This document shows, piece after piece, positions 52,675-62,542 of a stretch of 64,000 bases of DNA. The notes beneath the pieces were generated by a model. The model was given only the letters and a program-made list of their open reading frames with translations, made no database searches and was not told the DNA's origin. Every line of letters starts with the position of its first letter. Positions within the stretch are counted from its first letter, which is position 1. The stretch comes from Mycolicibacter longobardus (lineage in GTDB: Bacteria > Actinomycetota > Actinomycetes > Mycobacteriales > Mycobacteriaceae), in assembly GCF_002102265.1 (NCBI RefSeq), contig NZ_LQPG01000033.1:1-64000 (forward strand), read 5' to 3'. The position numbers and the translations under genes are program-made.

Positions 52675-55600
52675 ATGGGATTGCACCTGCACCGCGCCGA
52701 ACGCACCGATGTCCTCGCCGACGGCCTCGGCGCGTTGTTGGCGACGCCGCCGGCCGACCCGTTCGCTCGCGACCTGGTGCTGGTGCCCGCGCGCGGGGTG
52801 GAGCGCTGGCTGTCGCAGCGGCTGTCGCATGTGCTGGGCGCCGGTTCCGGCGGCGACGGGGTGTGCGCGGGGGTTGAGTTCCGTAGTCCGGGGTCGCTGA
52901 TCGCCGAGATCATCGGCGCAGGCGACGACGATCCATGGTCGCCGGATGCGATGAGTTGGCCGTTGCTGGCGGTGATCGACGCCAGCCTGGACGAGCCGTG
53001 GTGTGCCACCCTGGCAAGGCATTTGGGTCATTTTCACACCGGCGACGACGCAGACGTGCGGCGCGGCCGGCGCTATGCGGTGGCGCGGCGGCTGGCCGGA
53101 CTGTTCGCCTCCTACGCGCGGCAGCGTCCGGACATGCTGGCCGACTGGCTCGACGGCGGCTCCGGCGACGGCGCCGGCGGGACACTGGACTCCGACCTGG
53201 CCTGGCAGCCGCCGCTGTGGCGCGCGCTGGTCGCCGCCGTCCCAGCCGATCCCCCGCACCTGCGGCACCGCCGGGCCGTGGCACGGTTGCAGGAGGCCGC
53301 CGCGGCGGACCTGCCGGCCCGGCTGTCGCTGTTCGGGCACACCCGGCTGTCGTGCACCGACATCGACCTGCTCGGCGCACTGGCCACCCACCACGAGCTG
53401 CACCTGTGGCTGCCGCACCCCTCCGATGCGCTGTGGCAGGCACTCAGCGACGTGCAGGGCATCGTGCCGCGCGCCACCGACGAGAGCCGGCACAGCGCGG
53501 CCCATCCGCTGCTGCAGACCCTGGGCCGTGACCTGCGCGAGCTGCAACGGGCGCTGCCCCCGGCACCCGACAGCGACGTCTACCACGGTGCCGCAACACA
53601 ATCCGGCACGCTGCTGGGATGGCTGCAGGCCGACATCGCCGCCAACGCGGTGCGCCCGGACGGGCGCTCGGCCACCCCGGCCGATCGGTCGATTCAGGTG
53701 CACGCCTGTCACGGCCCGGCCCGTCAGGTCGACGTGTTGCGTGAGGTGCTGCTCGGCCTGCTCGAAGACGATCCCACCCTGCAGCCGCGCGACATCGTGG
53801 TGATGTGTCCGGACATCGAAAGCTACGCACCGCTGATCGTCGCCGGCTTCGGGCTGGGTGAGCTGGTCGGCGAGAGCCATCCGGCTCACCTGCTGCGGGT
53901 GCAGTTGGCCGACCGCGCGCTCACCCAGACCAACCCGCTGCTGGGGGTGGCCGAGGAACTGCTGGATATCGCCGACAGCCGTGCCACGGCCTCCGCGGTG
54001 CTCAACCTGGCGCAGGCCGCGCCGGTGCGGGCCCGGTTCGCGTTCACCGACGACGACCTGGAGGACATCACCGCCTGGGTGCAGGAAGCCAACGTGCGGT
54101 GGAGTTTCGACGCCGCCCATCGGGAGCCTTACGGGCTCAACGGTATCCAGCACAACACCTGGCGGTTCGGGCTGGACCGGATCCTGACCGGGGTGGCGAT
54201 GTCGCAGGATTCCCGGGCGTGGCTGGGCACCGCCCTGCCGCTCGATGACGTGGGCAGTAACCGGGTGGAGCTGGCCGGGCGGCTGGCCGAGTTCGTCGCC
54301 CGGCTGCAGAGCGCCGCCGACGCGCTCACCGGGGCGCGGCCGCTCGACGAGTGGATCGCCGCCCTGATCGACGGCGTGACCGCGCTGACCCGGGTGTCGC
54401 TCGACGACGGCTGGCAGGCCGGCCAGCTGCAGCGGGAGCTGTCCGAGGTGGTGGCCCGGGCCGGTTCGCACGCCGGGACCGCGCTGCAGCTGTCCGATGT
54501 GCGCGCGCTGCTCGCCGGTCACCTGGCCGGCCGGCCCACCCGGGCCAACTTCCGCACCGGCGGCCTGACGGTGTGCACCATGGTGCCGATGCGCTCGGTG
54601 CCGCACCGGGTGGTGTGTCTGGTCGGCCTCGACGACGGCGTGTTTCCCCGCGTCGATCACGTCGACGGTGACGACGTGTTGTGCCGCCGCCCACTGACCG
54701 GGGAACGCGACATCCGTTCCGAAGACCGCCAACTGCTGCTGGACGCGGTGTGCGCGGCCACCGAGACCCTGGTCATCACCTACGCCGGCGCCGACGAGAG
54801 CACCGGCAAGGTGCGCCCGCCCGCGGTGCCGCTCGCCGAACTCCTCGACGCGCTGGACGCCACCACCGCCGAGCCGGTACGCGACCACGTCGTGGTGCGG
54901 CACCCCCTGCAGCCCTTCGATATCCGCAATGTCCAGCCGGGCGAGCTGGGTGTGCCGGGGCAGCCGTTCACCTTCGACCCGACGGCGCTGACCGCCGCCG
55001 AGGCCGCCGCCGGCAAACGGACCGAACCCACCGACACCTTCGCCGCGCTGCTGCCGCCGCCACCGGCCGCCGACGTGGAACTCGATGAGCTGACGCGATT
55101 CTTCAAGGACCCGGTCAAGGGTTACTTCCGGGCGCTGGACTACACCCTGCCGTGGGACGTCGAGGGGGTGGAGGACGCCATGCCCGTCGAGATCGACAGC
55201 CTCAAGCAGTGGACGGTCGGCGACCGGATGCTCGCCGACATGCTCTCCGGTATGCACCCCGAGGATGCCGCGAACGCCGAATGGCGGCGCGGCACGCTGC
55301 CGCCCGGCCGGCTCGGTATGCGCACCGCCTGTGAGATCCGCGACCTGTCTCGCGCGCTCGCCGAGGCGGCGTTCGGCCATCGCGTCGGGGACCCGGAGGC
55401 GTACGACGTCGACGTCGACCTGGGCGGTGGCCAGCGGCTGACCGGAACCGTCTCCGGGGTGTACGGCACCGGTACCGTCTCGGTGGTCTACTCGCGGCTG
55501 GCCGCCAAACATGTACTCGCAGCCTGGATTCCGTTGCTGACGTTGGCCGTCCAGCATCCCGAAACGCGGTGGAGCGCACTGTGCATCGGCCGGGGTACGG

Positions 55601-55971
55601 GCCGCAACCATATCCGGCAGCGGCGTTTCGTGCCGCCGACGGACCCGGCCGCAGCACTCGGTGATCTGGTGGCGATCTACGACGCCGGCCGGCGTGAGCC
55701 GCTGCCGCTTCCGCTGGCGACGTCGCACGCCTGGGCGTTAGCCCGCCGCGAGAACGAGGACCCGGTCGAGGCCGCCAGGCAGGCCTGGGGCGGCAGGTTC
55801 GGCGAGGGCACCGATGCCGCCCATATCAAGGTGTGGGGCCCGGGCGCCCCGCTGGACAAGCTGCTGGACACCCCGCGCCCCGGCGAGGAAGTCACCGGCG
55901 AGGGCACCCGGTTGGGGGCGCTGGCGGTGCGACTGTGGGCGCCGCTGCTGAGCGCGGAGGTCCTGTCGTGA
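52675..55971 (+). CDS. recC: Exodeoxyribonuclease V subunit gamma (RecC)
   Basis: RecC is the scaffold subunit of the RecBCD helicase-nuclease. The 1098-residue protein begins MGLHLHRAERTDVLADGLGA, matching the start of H37Rv RecC. The helicase-like core carries VVCLVGLDDGVFPRVDHVDG. A TATGGT -10 ends seven bases before the ATG, so a leaderless start is likely. In mycobacteria RecBCD serves single-strand annealing rather than the main end-resection route, which AdnAB performs. Overlaps recB by four bases. Confidence 0.93.
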   Translation: MGLHLHRAERTDVLADGLGALLATPPADPFARDLVLVPARGVERWLSQRLSHVLGAGSGGDGVCAGVEFRSPGSLIAEIIGAGDDDPWSPDAMSWPLLAVIDASLDEPWCATLARHLGHFHTGDDADVRRGRRYAVARRLAGLFASYARQRPDMLADWLDGGSGDGAGGTLDSDLAWQPPLWRALVAAVPADPPHLRHRRAVARLQEAAAADLPARLSLFGHTRLSCTDIDLLGALATHHELHLWLPHPSDALWQALSDVQGIVPRATDESRHSAAHPLLQTLGRDLRELQRALPPAPDSDVYHGAATQSGTLLGWLQADIAANAVRPDGRSATPADRSIQVHACHGPARQVDVLREVLLGLLEDDPTLQPRDIVVMCPDIESYAPLIVAGFGLGELVGESHPAHLLRVQLADRALTQTNPLLGVAEELLDIADSRATASAVLNLAQAAPVRARFAFTDDDLEDITAWVQEANVRWSFDAAHREPYGLNGIQHNTWRFGLDRILTGVAMSQDSRAWLGTALPLDDVGSNRVELAGRLAEFVARLQSAADALTGARPLDEWIAALIDGVTALTRVSLDDGWQAGQLQRELSEVVARAGSHAGTALQLSDVRALLAGHLAGRPTRANFRTGGLTVCTMVPMRSVPHRVVCLVGLDDGVFPRVDHVDGDDVLCRRPLTGERDIRSEDRQLLLDAVCAATETLVITYAGADESTGKVRPPAVPLAELLDALDATTAEPVRDHVVVRHPLQPFDIRNVQPGELGVPGQPFTFDPTALTAAEAAAGKRTEPTDTFAALLPPPPAADVELDELTRFFKDPVKGYFRALDYTLPWDVEGVEDAMPVEIDSLKQWTVGDRMLADMLSGMHPEDAANAEWRRGTLPPGRLGMRTACEIRDLSRALAEAAFGHRVGDPEAYDVDVDLGGGQRLTGTVSGVYGTGTVSVVYSRLAAKHVLAAWIPLLTLAVQHPETRWSALCIGRGTGRNHIRQRRFVPPTDPAAALGDLVAIYDAGRREPLPLPLATSHAWALARRENEDPVEAARQAWGGRFGEGTDAAHIKVWGPGAPLDKLLDTPRPGEEVTGEGTRLGALAVRLWAPLLSAEVLS

Positions 55972-58900
55972 CCAATCGCTTCGACCTGCTGGGGCCGCTG
56001 CCCACCGAGCGCTCCACCGTGGTGCTGGAAGCCAGCGCCGGCACCGGCAAGACGTTCGCCCTGGCCGGCCTGGTCACCCGCTATCTGGCCGACGGGGTGG
56101 CGACCGTGGACCAGCTGCTGCTGATCACCTTCGGCCGGGTGGCCAGCCGGGAACTGCGGGAACGGGTGCGCGACCAGATCAGCGACGCCCTGGCGGTGCT
56201 GGAGGGCCGCCGCGAGCCCGGCAACGACCTGGAGGCCCATCTGCTCGACGGCGGCCCCGGCACCGACGAGGCGGCTCGGCGCGGCGCCCGGCTGCGGGAC
56301 GCGCTGGCCGACTTCGACGCCGCCACCATCGTCACCATCCACCAGTTCTGCGCCATGGTGCTGAAATCACTTGGCGTGGCGGGTGATACGGCTTCGTCGG
56401 CGACGCTGGTGGAAAGCCTCACCGATCTGGTCACCGAGATCGTCGACGACCACTACCTGGCGCATTTCGGCAACGATGAGAACAAGCCGCCCTTCACGCG
56501 CAAGGAGGCGATCGAGCTGGCAACCCAGGCCGTCGAAGATCCGGCCGCGCAGCTGCGCCCGGTGGGCCCCGACCCGGAATCCGAGGCGGGAGTCCGGCTG
56601 GCGTTCGCCGAGGCGGTGCTCGAGGAGCTCGCGCACCGCAAGCGCCGGCTGGGGATCCTCGGCTACAACGACCTGCTGACCCGGCTGGCGGATGCCCTGC
56701 AGCACAGCGACTCCGACGCCGCGGACCGGATGCGCCGACGCTGGAAGTTCGTGATGGTCGATGAGTTCCAGGACACCGACCCGGTGCAGTGGCAGGTGAT
56801 CGACCGCGCCTTCACCGGGCATGCCACGCTGGTGCTCATCGGTGACCCCAAGCAGGCCATCTACGGCTTCCGCGGCGGCGACATCTACACCTACCTGGCC
56901 GCGGTCCGGGCCGCCGGCGACCAGCGCACCCTGGCCACCAACTACCGCAGCGACAAGGTTCTCGTCGACAGCCTGCAGACGGTGCTCAGCGGCGCCCAAC
57001 TGGGCCACCCCGAGATCACGGTGCCGCCCATCGAGGCGCACCGCACCGGGCATCGACTGACCGGAGCCCCGCACAACGCCCCGTTCCGGCTGCGGGTCGT
57101 CAAGCGACCCACGCTGGGCCGCCAGGGCCGCGACAATCTGCTGATCGGCCCACTGCGCGAACATATTCCGGCCGACCTGGCCGCCGACATCGGCGCCCTG
57201 CTGAACTCCGGCGCCCGCTACGACGGCCGGGCGGTGCGCGCCGGTGACATCGCGATCCTGGTCGAGCAGCATCAGGACGCGGCGTTGTGCCGCGACGCCC
57301 TGACCCGGCTCGGCATCCCGGTCGTCTACACCGGCGACACCGACGTGTTCGCCTCGCGGGCCGCCGAGGACTGGCTGTGCCTGCTGGAAGCGTTCGACCA
57401 GCCGGGCCGCACCGGTCTGGTGCGCGCGGCGGCCTGCACCATGTTCTTCGGTGAGACCGCGGAATCCCTGGCCCTCGGCGGCGACAAGATCACCGACCGG
57501 GTGACCCAGACCCTGCGCGAGTGGGCCGATCACGTCCGGTTGCGCGGCATCGCGGCGGCCTTCGAAGCCGCCCAGCTCTCCGGGATGGGCCGGCGGGTGC
57601 TGAGCCGGCGCGGCGGTGAACGGCACATGACCGATCTGGCCCACATCGGTCAGCTGCTGCACGAGACCGCGCACGCCGAGCGGCTCGGTCTTCCGGCGCT
57701 GCGGGATTGGTTGCGCCACCAGCGCGAGGACCGCACCGGTGCGGTCGAACGCAACCGCCGCCTGGACAGTGACGCCGGCGCCGTGCAGATCATGACGGTG
57801 TTCGCCGCCAAGGGCCTGCAGTTCCCGATCGTGTACCTGCCCTTCATGTTTCGCCGCCACATCAGCGACAAGGGCAACCTGCTCTACCACGAGATCGGCG
57901 CCGACGGCGCGGAGGTCCGCTGCCTGCACATCGGCGGCCCCCGAAGCCCCGGCATGGCCGAGGTCAAGGAGCTGCACCGGCTGGAGGAGGCGCTCGACCA
58001 CATCCGGATCACCTATGTCGCGCTGACCCGGGCCCAGTCCCAGGTCATCGCGTGGTGGGCGCCGGCCGGCGACGAGATCAACGGCGGGTTGTCGCGGCTG
58101 CTGCGCGGTCGGGCCCCCGGAGAAGCGCAGGTGCCCGACCGGTGCTCCCCGCGAATCTCCGACGACGACGCCGAAGTGATCTTCCGGAGTTGGCAAGCCC
58201 TGGGCGGGCCGGTGGTGGAGGAATCGGTGATCGGCCCGCCGACACCGGCGGTGCCGCGCGAGGCGCCCGGCGAGCTCGCGGTGCGCCACTTCCATCGCCA
58301 TATCGATCCCGGCTGGCGGCGCACCTCCTATTCGGCGCTGATCCGCGGTGCTCAGGAAGACGCCGAGGCCGGCGTGCGCAGCGAGCCGGAGACCCACACC
58401 CGCGACGACGAATCCGAGGACGTCACCGTCACCGAGGCCGCCTCCGACGCCGGCGCCGAACTGCGCTCGCCGATGGCGGATCTGCCCGGCGGCAAGACGT
58501 TCGGGTCGCTGGTGCACGGGGTGCTGGAGACCGCCGACCCGTTCGCCGCGGACCTGGCCGCCGAACTGACCGAGCAGGTACGAGTCCACGAACCCTGGTG
58601 GCCGATCGGTGTCGACGCCGACGTGCTGGCGGAGGCCCTGGTGCCGATGCACGACACCTCGCTGGGTCCCCTGGCCGAGGGGTTGACGCTGCGGCAGATC
58701 GGGACGGTGGATCGGTTGCGGGAGTTGGACTTCGAGATTCCGCTCGCCGGCGGGGACGTCCGCGGCGCGGCGCCGCGGGTGCAGGTCGCCGACGTGGGCG
58801 CGCTGCTGCGCGAACATCTCACGCCTGCGGACCCGTTCGCCGTCTACGCCGACCGGCTGGCATCCGACGCCCTCGGCGGCCAGTCGCTGCGCGGATACCT

Positions 58901-59273
58901 GTCCGGCTCCCTGGACGTGGTGCTGCGGCTGCCCGATCAGCGCTACCTGGTGGTCGACTACAAGACCAACAACCTCGGCGAGACCGCCGCCGACTACAGC
59001 CCGCCCCGGATGGCCGAGGCCATGCTGCACTCGGATTACCCGCTGCAGGCGTTGCTGTACACCGCGGTGCTGCACCGTTTTCTGCGCTGGCGCCAACCGG
59101 ATTACGACCCGGACCGGCACCTGGGCGGGGTGCTGTATCTGTTCGTGCGCGGCATGTGCGGACCGGATACCCCGATTCTCGACGGGCATCCCGCCGGGGT
59201 GTTCAGTTGGCGGCCGCCGGCCGCGCTGGTGGTCGCGCTGTCGGATCTGCTGCACCGGGGGGTGGCGGCGTGA
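55968..59273 (+). CDS. recB: Exodeoxyribonuclease V subunit beta (RecB)
   Basis: RecB is the 3'-5' helicase and nuclease subunit. The 1101-residue protein has Walker [17 protein letters not shown] near residue 24, motif [20 protein letters not shown], and the [14 protein letters not shown] block. The C-terminal nuclease core is SLDVVLRL then [10 protein letters not shown] (Asp and Lys of the active site). GTG start at 55968 overlapping the recC stop (GTGA). All key residues look intact. Confidence 0.95.
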   Translation: MTNRFDLLGPLPTERSTVVLEASAGTGKTFALAGLVTRYLADGVATVDQLLLITFGRVASRELRERVRDQISDALAVLEGRREPGNDLEAHLLDGGPGTDEAARRGARLRDALADFDAATIVTIHQFCAMVLKSLGVAGDTASSATLVESLTDLVTEIVDDHYLAHFGNDENKPPFTRKEAIELATQAVEDPAAQLRPVGPDPESEAGVRLAFAEAVLEELAHRKRRLGILGYNDLLTRLADALQHSDSDAADRMRRRWKFVMVDEFQDTDPVQWQVIDRAFTGHATLVLIGDPKQAIYGFRGGDIYTYLAAVRAAGDQRTLATNYRSDKVLVDSLQTVLSGAQLGHPEITVPPIEAHRTGHRLTGAPHNAPFRLRVVKRPTLGRQGRDNLLIGPLREHIPADLAADIGALLNSGARYDGRAVRAGDIAILVEQHQDAALCRDALTRLGIPVVYTGDTDVFASRAAEDWLCLLEAFDQPGRTGLVRAAACTMFFGETAESLALGGDKITDRVTQTLREWADHVRLRGIAAAFEAAQLSGMGRRVLSRRGGERHMTDLAHIGQLLHETAHAERLGLPALRDWLRHQREDRTGAVERNRRLDSDAGAVQIMTVFAAKGLQFPIVYLPFMFRRHISDKGNLLYHEIGADGAEVRCLHIGGPRSPGMAEVKELHRLEEALDHIRITYVALTRAQSQVIAWWAPAGDEINGGLSRLLRGRAPGEAQVPDRCSPRISDDDAEVIFRSWQALGGPVVEESVIGPPTPAVPREAPGELAVRHFHRHIDPGWRRTSYSALIRGAQEDAEAGVRSEPETHTRDDESEDVTVTEAASDAGAELRSPMADLPGGKTFGSLVHGVLETADPFAADLAAELTEQVRVHEPWWPIGVDADVLAEALVPMHDTSLGPLAEGLTLRQIGTVDRLRELDFEIPLAGGDVRGAAPRVQVADVGALLREHLTPADPFAVYADRLASDALGGQSLRGYLSGSLDVVLRLPDQRYLVVDYKTNNLGETAADYSPPRMAEAMLHSDYPLQALLYTAVLHRFLRWRQPDYDPDRHLGGVLYLFVRGMCGPDTPILDGHPAGVFSWRPPAALVVALSDLLHRGVAA

Positions 59274-61015
59274 TTGTCGACGTCGATCCGCTGTCGTGCC
59301 GGGTGGCGCGCGGGGCTACCGGCTTGCTGCGCGAGTTCAATGAGGCCGGGGTGCTCGATGCCGCGGATGTGCACACCGCGCAACGGGTTTGCGCGCTGGG
59401 CGCCGAGTCCGACGAGTCGGTCGCGCTGGCGGTCGCGCTGGCGGTGCGGGCGTTGCGCACCGGGTCGGTCTGCGTGGAGCTGGCCACGGTGGCCGACAGC
59501 ACCGAGCTGCCGGAGTTGGCGTGGCCGGAGCCCGCGGCGTGGCTGGCGGCGGTGCGGGCCAGTTCGCTGGTGGCCAAGCAGGTGCTGCGACTCTACGCTG
59601 ACCGACTGCTCTACCTGGATCGCTATTGGCGCGAGGAGGAGCAGGTCTGCGCGGACCTGCTGGCGCTGTCCACGCCACAGCCCGGGCCGGCCGAGCTGCC
59701 CGCGTTCGACCGGTTGTTCCCGTCGGATTACCACGAGCAGCGCAGCGCCGCCGAGATCGCGCTGACGCAGGCGGTCACGGTGCTGACCGGTGGACCGGGT
59801 ACCGGCAAGACCACCACGGTGGCCCGGTTGCTGGCACTGCTGGCCGAGCAGGCCGAGGCGTCCGGCCGCCCGACGCTGCGGATCGCGCTGGCCGCGCCGA
59901 CCGGCAAGGCCGCGGCCCGGCTGACCGAGGCGGTCGCCGGGGAAGTGGCCGGCCTCGACCCGGTGGATCAGGCCCGCCTTGCCGGGTTGCAGGCCAGCAC
60001 CCTGCATTCGCTGCTGGGTTCGCGGCCGGGAAATTCGTCGCGGTTCAAGCACAATCGGGGCAACCGGCTTCCGCACGACGTGATCGTCGTCGACGAGACG
60101 TCGATGGTGTCGCTGACGTTGATGGCCCGGCTGCTGGAGGCGGTGCGGCCGCAGGCCCGGCTGATCCTGGTGGGCGACCCCGACCAGTTGGCGTCGGTGG
60201 AGGCCGGGGCGGTGCTGGCCGACCTGGTGGACGGCTTGGCGGCGCGGCCCGGCACCCGGGTGGCGACCCTGGTGACCGCGCACCGTTACAAGAAGCCGAT
60301 CGGCGAACTGGCGACGGCGATTCGCGCCGGCGACGGCGACACCGTGATCGAGCTGTTGGGCTCCGGTGACGAGCACCGGGAATGGATCGACGTCCAATCC
60401 GCCGCCGCCCTGGCCGACCAGTTGGCGCAGATCGCGGTGCCGCACGCGCTGCGGGTGCGTGAGGCGGCCCTGCTCGGCGACGCCGGCGAGGCGTTGCGCA
60501 ACCTCGACGAGCACCGGTTGCTGTGCGCGCACCGCGACGGCCCGCACGGCGCGAACCATTGGAACCGCCAGGTGCGGCGTTGGGTGTCCGAGCACACCGG
60601 GGATCCGGTGTGGGCGGACTGGTATGCCGGGCGGCCACTGCTGGTCACCGCCAACGACTACGGGCTGGGGGTGCGCAACGGCGACACCGGGGTGGTCACG
60701 GCCGGCAACGAGGGGCTGCGCGCGGTGATCGCGACGGCGTCGGGCCCGGTGGATTTCGCCACCGGGCGGCTCTCCGACGTGGACAGCATGTACGCGATGA
60801 CCATCCACAAGAGCCAGGGCAGCGAGGCCGACGTGGTGACCGTGCTGATGCCGCCGGTCGAGTCGCGGCTGCTGACCCGCGAGCTGTTCTACACCGCGGT
60901 GACCCGCGCCAAGCACAAGGTGCGGGTGGTCGGGTCCGAGGAGGAGATCCGTGCCGCGCTGGATCGGCGGGCGGTGCGGGCCTCTGGTTTGGCGTTGCGG
61001 CTACGTGAGGCGTGA
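59270..61015 (+). CDS. recD: Exodeoxyribonuclease V subunit alpha (RecD)
   Basis: RecD is the 5'-3' helicase subunit. The 581-residue protein has Walker A LTGGPGTGKTTTVARLLALL near residue 173, motif II VIVVDETSMVS, VGDPDQLASVEAGAVL, and the late motif AMTIHKSQGSEADVV. The GTG start overlaps the recB stop (GTGA), so recC, recB and recD form a tightly coupled operon. A remnant of a VapB antitoxin begins directly after its stop codon. Confidence 0.95.
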   Translation: MIVDVDPLSCRVARGATGLLREFNEAGVLDAADVHTAQRVCALGAESDESVALAVALAVRALRTGSVCVELATVADSTELPELAWPEPAAWLAAVRASSLVAKQVLRLYADRLLYLDRYWREEEQVCADLLALSTPQPGPAELPAFDRLFPSDYHEQRSAAEIALTQAVTVLTGGPGTGKTTTVARLLALLAEQAEASGRPTLRIALAAPTGKAAARLTEAVAGEVAGLDPVDQARLAGLQASTLHSLLGSRPGNSSRFKHNRGNRLPHDVIVVDETSMVSLTLMARLLEAVRPQARLILVGDPDQLASVEAGAVLADLVDGLAARPGTRVATLVTAHRYKKPIGELATAIRAGDGDTVIELLGSGDEHREWIDVQSAAALADQLAQIAVPHALRVREAALLGDAGEALRNLDEHRLLCAHRDGPHGANHWNRQVRRWVSEHTGDPVWADWYAGRPLLVTANDYGLGVRNGDTGVVTAGNEGLRAVIATASGPVDFATGRLSDVDSMYAMTIHKSQGSEADVVTVLMPPVESRLLTRELFYTAVTRAKHKVRVVGSEEEIRAALDRRAVRASGLALRLREA

Positions 61016-61108
61016 GGGGGTCTGGCGCCTCGTCCATCGGGTCCCATCCATAGCGATCAAGAGGCTGGGGAACTGCTACGCACGATGCGGGATGACGAGC
61101 GCTACTGA
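61016..61108 (+). pseudogene. Truncated VapB-like antitoxin remnant
   Basis: In the recD frame, 30 codons follow the recD stop without any usable start before the last seven. They end HSDQEAGELLRTMRDDERY and then TGATG, where the stop shares a base with the vapC ATG. That stop-start overlap and the charged RDDERY tail are typical of the C terminus of a VapB antitoxin. The DNA-binding N terminus is gone. Confidence 0.5.
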
Positions 61109-61506
61109 TGCTCTATCTGGACACGTCGGCCCTGGTGAAGCTCGTCCGCCGTGAACCGGAAAGCGGTGCACTGGCCGATTGGCTGGACGCGCAGGGGGCG
61201 ACGCCGTGGGTGTCGTCAACGTTGATCGAGGTCGAGTTGCCCCGCGCGCTGCGGCGAGTAGACCCCTCGCTGCTCGCCGATGTCCCGGCGTTGGTGGCCC
61301 GAGTCGCCCGCTACGAGGTGGATGAGGCGGTGCGGGCCACCGCCGCGGCATTTCGGGACTCGGCCCTGCGGCCGCTGGACGCAATTCACCTCGCCACCGA
61401 TCACGCAATCTTCGGCGCCAGGTTGACCGCGTTTGTCGCCTACGACGAACGCTTGCTCGACGAAGCTGAGGCCGCGGGCCTGCCAACCGTCTCGCCGGGT
61501 CGGTGA
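61108..61506 (+). CDS. PIN domain ribonuclease toxin (VapC family)
   Basis: The 132-residue PIN protein is a Mg-dependent RNase of the VapC type. The acidic active-site residues are in place: Asp5 (YLDTSALV), Glu41 (LIEVELPRA), Asp91 (LDAIHLA) and Asp113 (AYDERLL). It seems catalytically competent. Its antitoxin upstream is truncated, so it may be silent, neutralised from elsewhere, or translated only by coupling behind recD. It differs from VapC5, which lies near recD in H37Rv. Confidence 0.85.
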   Translation: MLYLDTSALVKLVRREPESGALADWLDAQGATPWVSSTLIEVELPRALRRVDPSLLADVPALVARVARYEVDEAVRATAAAFRDSALRPLDAIHLATDHAIFGARLTAFVAYDERLLDEAEAAGLPTVSPGR

Positions 61507-61513
61507 CCGTCCC

Positions 61514-61551
61514 GATCTGTGGTGGGTGTGACCGGCTATCAGCGACAGATC
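61514..61551. promoter_or_regulatory. Inverted repeat upstream of the NYN protein gene
   Basis: GATCTGT (61514-61520) and ACAGATC (61545-61551) form a seven-base inverted repeat with a 24-base spacer. It is in the 149-base gap between vapC and the NYN gene. Possible operator or hairpin; no known motif recognised. Confidence 0.3.
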
Positions 61552-61655
61552 GCGAACAGCCCGCCCGCACTTCGAGAGTTGTCGCGCATAGCCGGGCAAC
61601 TCACATATGCACCCGTGCTCCACGGCCGTGGCCGGCCATAGGCCACACTGGGACC

Positions 61656-62537
61656 ATGACGGAATCCGGCGATACCCGGGTCGCGGTCTACCTCGACTTC
61701 GACAACATCGTGATCTCCCGCTACGACCAGGTCAACGGCCGCAGCTCTTTTCAAAAGGACAAGGCCAAGGGGCTGGGCAAGCAGCCGGATCGGCTGGCGA
61801 GGGCCACCGTCGACGTCGGGGCGATCATCGACTTCGCGTCGTCGTTCGGAACGCTGGTGCTCACCCGCGCCTACGCCGACTGGTCGGCGGAGGTCAACAC
61901 CGGTTACCGCCAGCAACTCGTCGGCCGCGCGGTTGACCTGGTGCAGTTGTTCCCGGCGGCGGCATACGGCAAGAACGGCGCCGACATCCGATTGGCCGTC
62001 GACGCGGTCGAGGACATGTTCCGGCTGCCGGATCTGACCCACGTGGTGATCGTGGCCGGCGACTCCGACTACATCCCGCTGGCGCAGCGCTGTAAACGCC
62101 TGGGCCGCTATGTCGTCGGGATCGGAGTGGCCGGGTCTACCAGCCGCGCGTTGGCCGCCGCCTGTGATGACTTCGTCAGCTACGACGCGCTGCCCGGAGT
62201 GCCGGTGTTCGAGCCCGCGCCGGCCGATGCCGAGGCCGACGCCGAACCGAAGCGGCGCACCCGCCAGGCCAAACAGGAACCGGAGGAGCCGCCGCCGCCG
62301 GATCCGCAGGACACCGCCACCGCACTGCTTATCCGCGCACTGAGGATCGGCATGGAGAAAGACGACGTCGAGTGGCTGCACAACTCGACGGTCAAGGCCC
62401 AGATGAAGCGAATGGACCCGTCGTTCAGTGAGAAAGCCCTGGGCTACAAGTCATTCAGCGATTTCCTGCGGTCCTACGCGGATCTGGTGGAACTCGACGA
62501 GAGCTCGACGACGCGGCTGGTGCGGCTGCGCGGCTGA
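61656..62537 (+). CDS. NYN domain RNase-like protein with C-terminal LOTUS/OST-HTH domain
   Basis: The 293-residue protein has an N-terminal NYN (PIN-like) nuclease fold: VAVYLDFDNIVIS with Asp14 and Asp16, GADIRLAVDAVEDMF, and VVIVAGDSDYIPLAQRCKRL. After an acidic, proline-rich linker (about residues 190-220) it ends in a LOTUS/OST-HTH module (DDVEWLHNSTVKAQMKRMD). Combined, these suggest an RNA-targeted nuclease. I chose the ATG at 61656; the long in-frame upstream stretch looks non-coding. Convergent with prfC. Confidence 0.82.
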   Translation: MTESGDTRVAVYLDFDNIVISRYDQVNGRSSFQKDKAKGLGKQPDRLARATVDVGAIIDFASSFGTLVLTRAYADWSAEVNTGYRQQLVGRAVDLVQLFPAAAYGKNGADIRLAVDAVEDMFRLPDLTHVVIVAGDSDYIPLAQRCKRLGRYVVGIGVAGSTSRALAAACDDFVSYDALPGVPVFEPAPADAEADAEPKRRTRQAKQEPEEPPPPDPQDTATALLIRALRIGMEKDDVEWLHNSTVKAQMKRMDPSFSEKALGYKSFSDFLRSYADLVELDESSTTRLVRLRG

Positions 62538-62542
62538 CACCA

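Noticed and set aside
52615..55728. Very long minus-strand open frame opposite recC (about 1037 codons)
   Set aside because: It is an antisense frame produced by high GC at third codon positions of recC. The translation is low-complexity and rich in His, Gly, Arg and Gln, with no domains, while recC on the plus strand matches RecC throughout.
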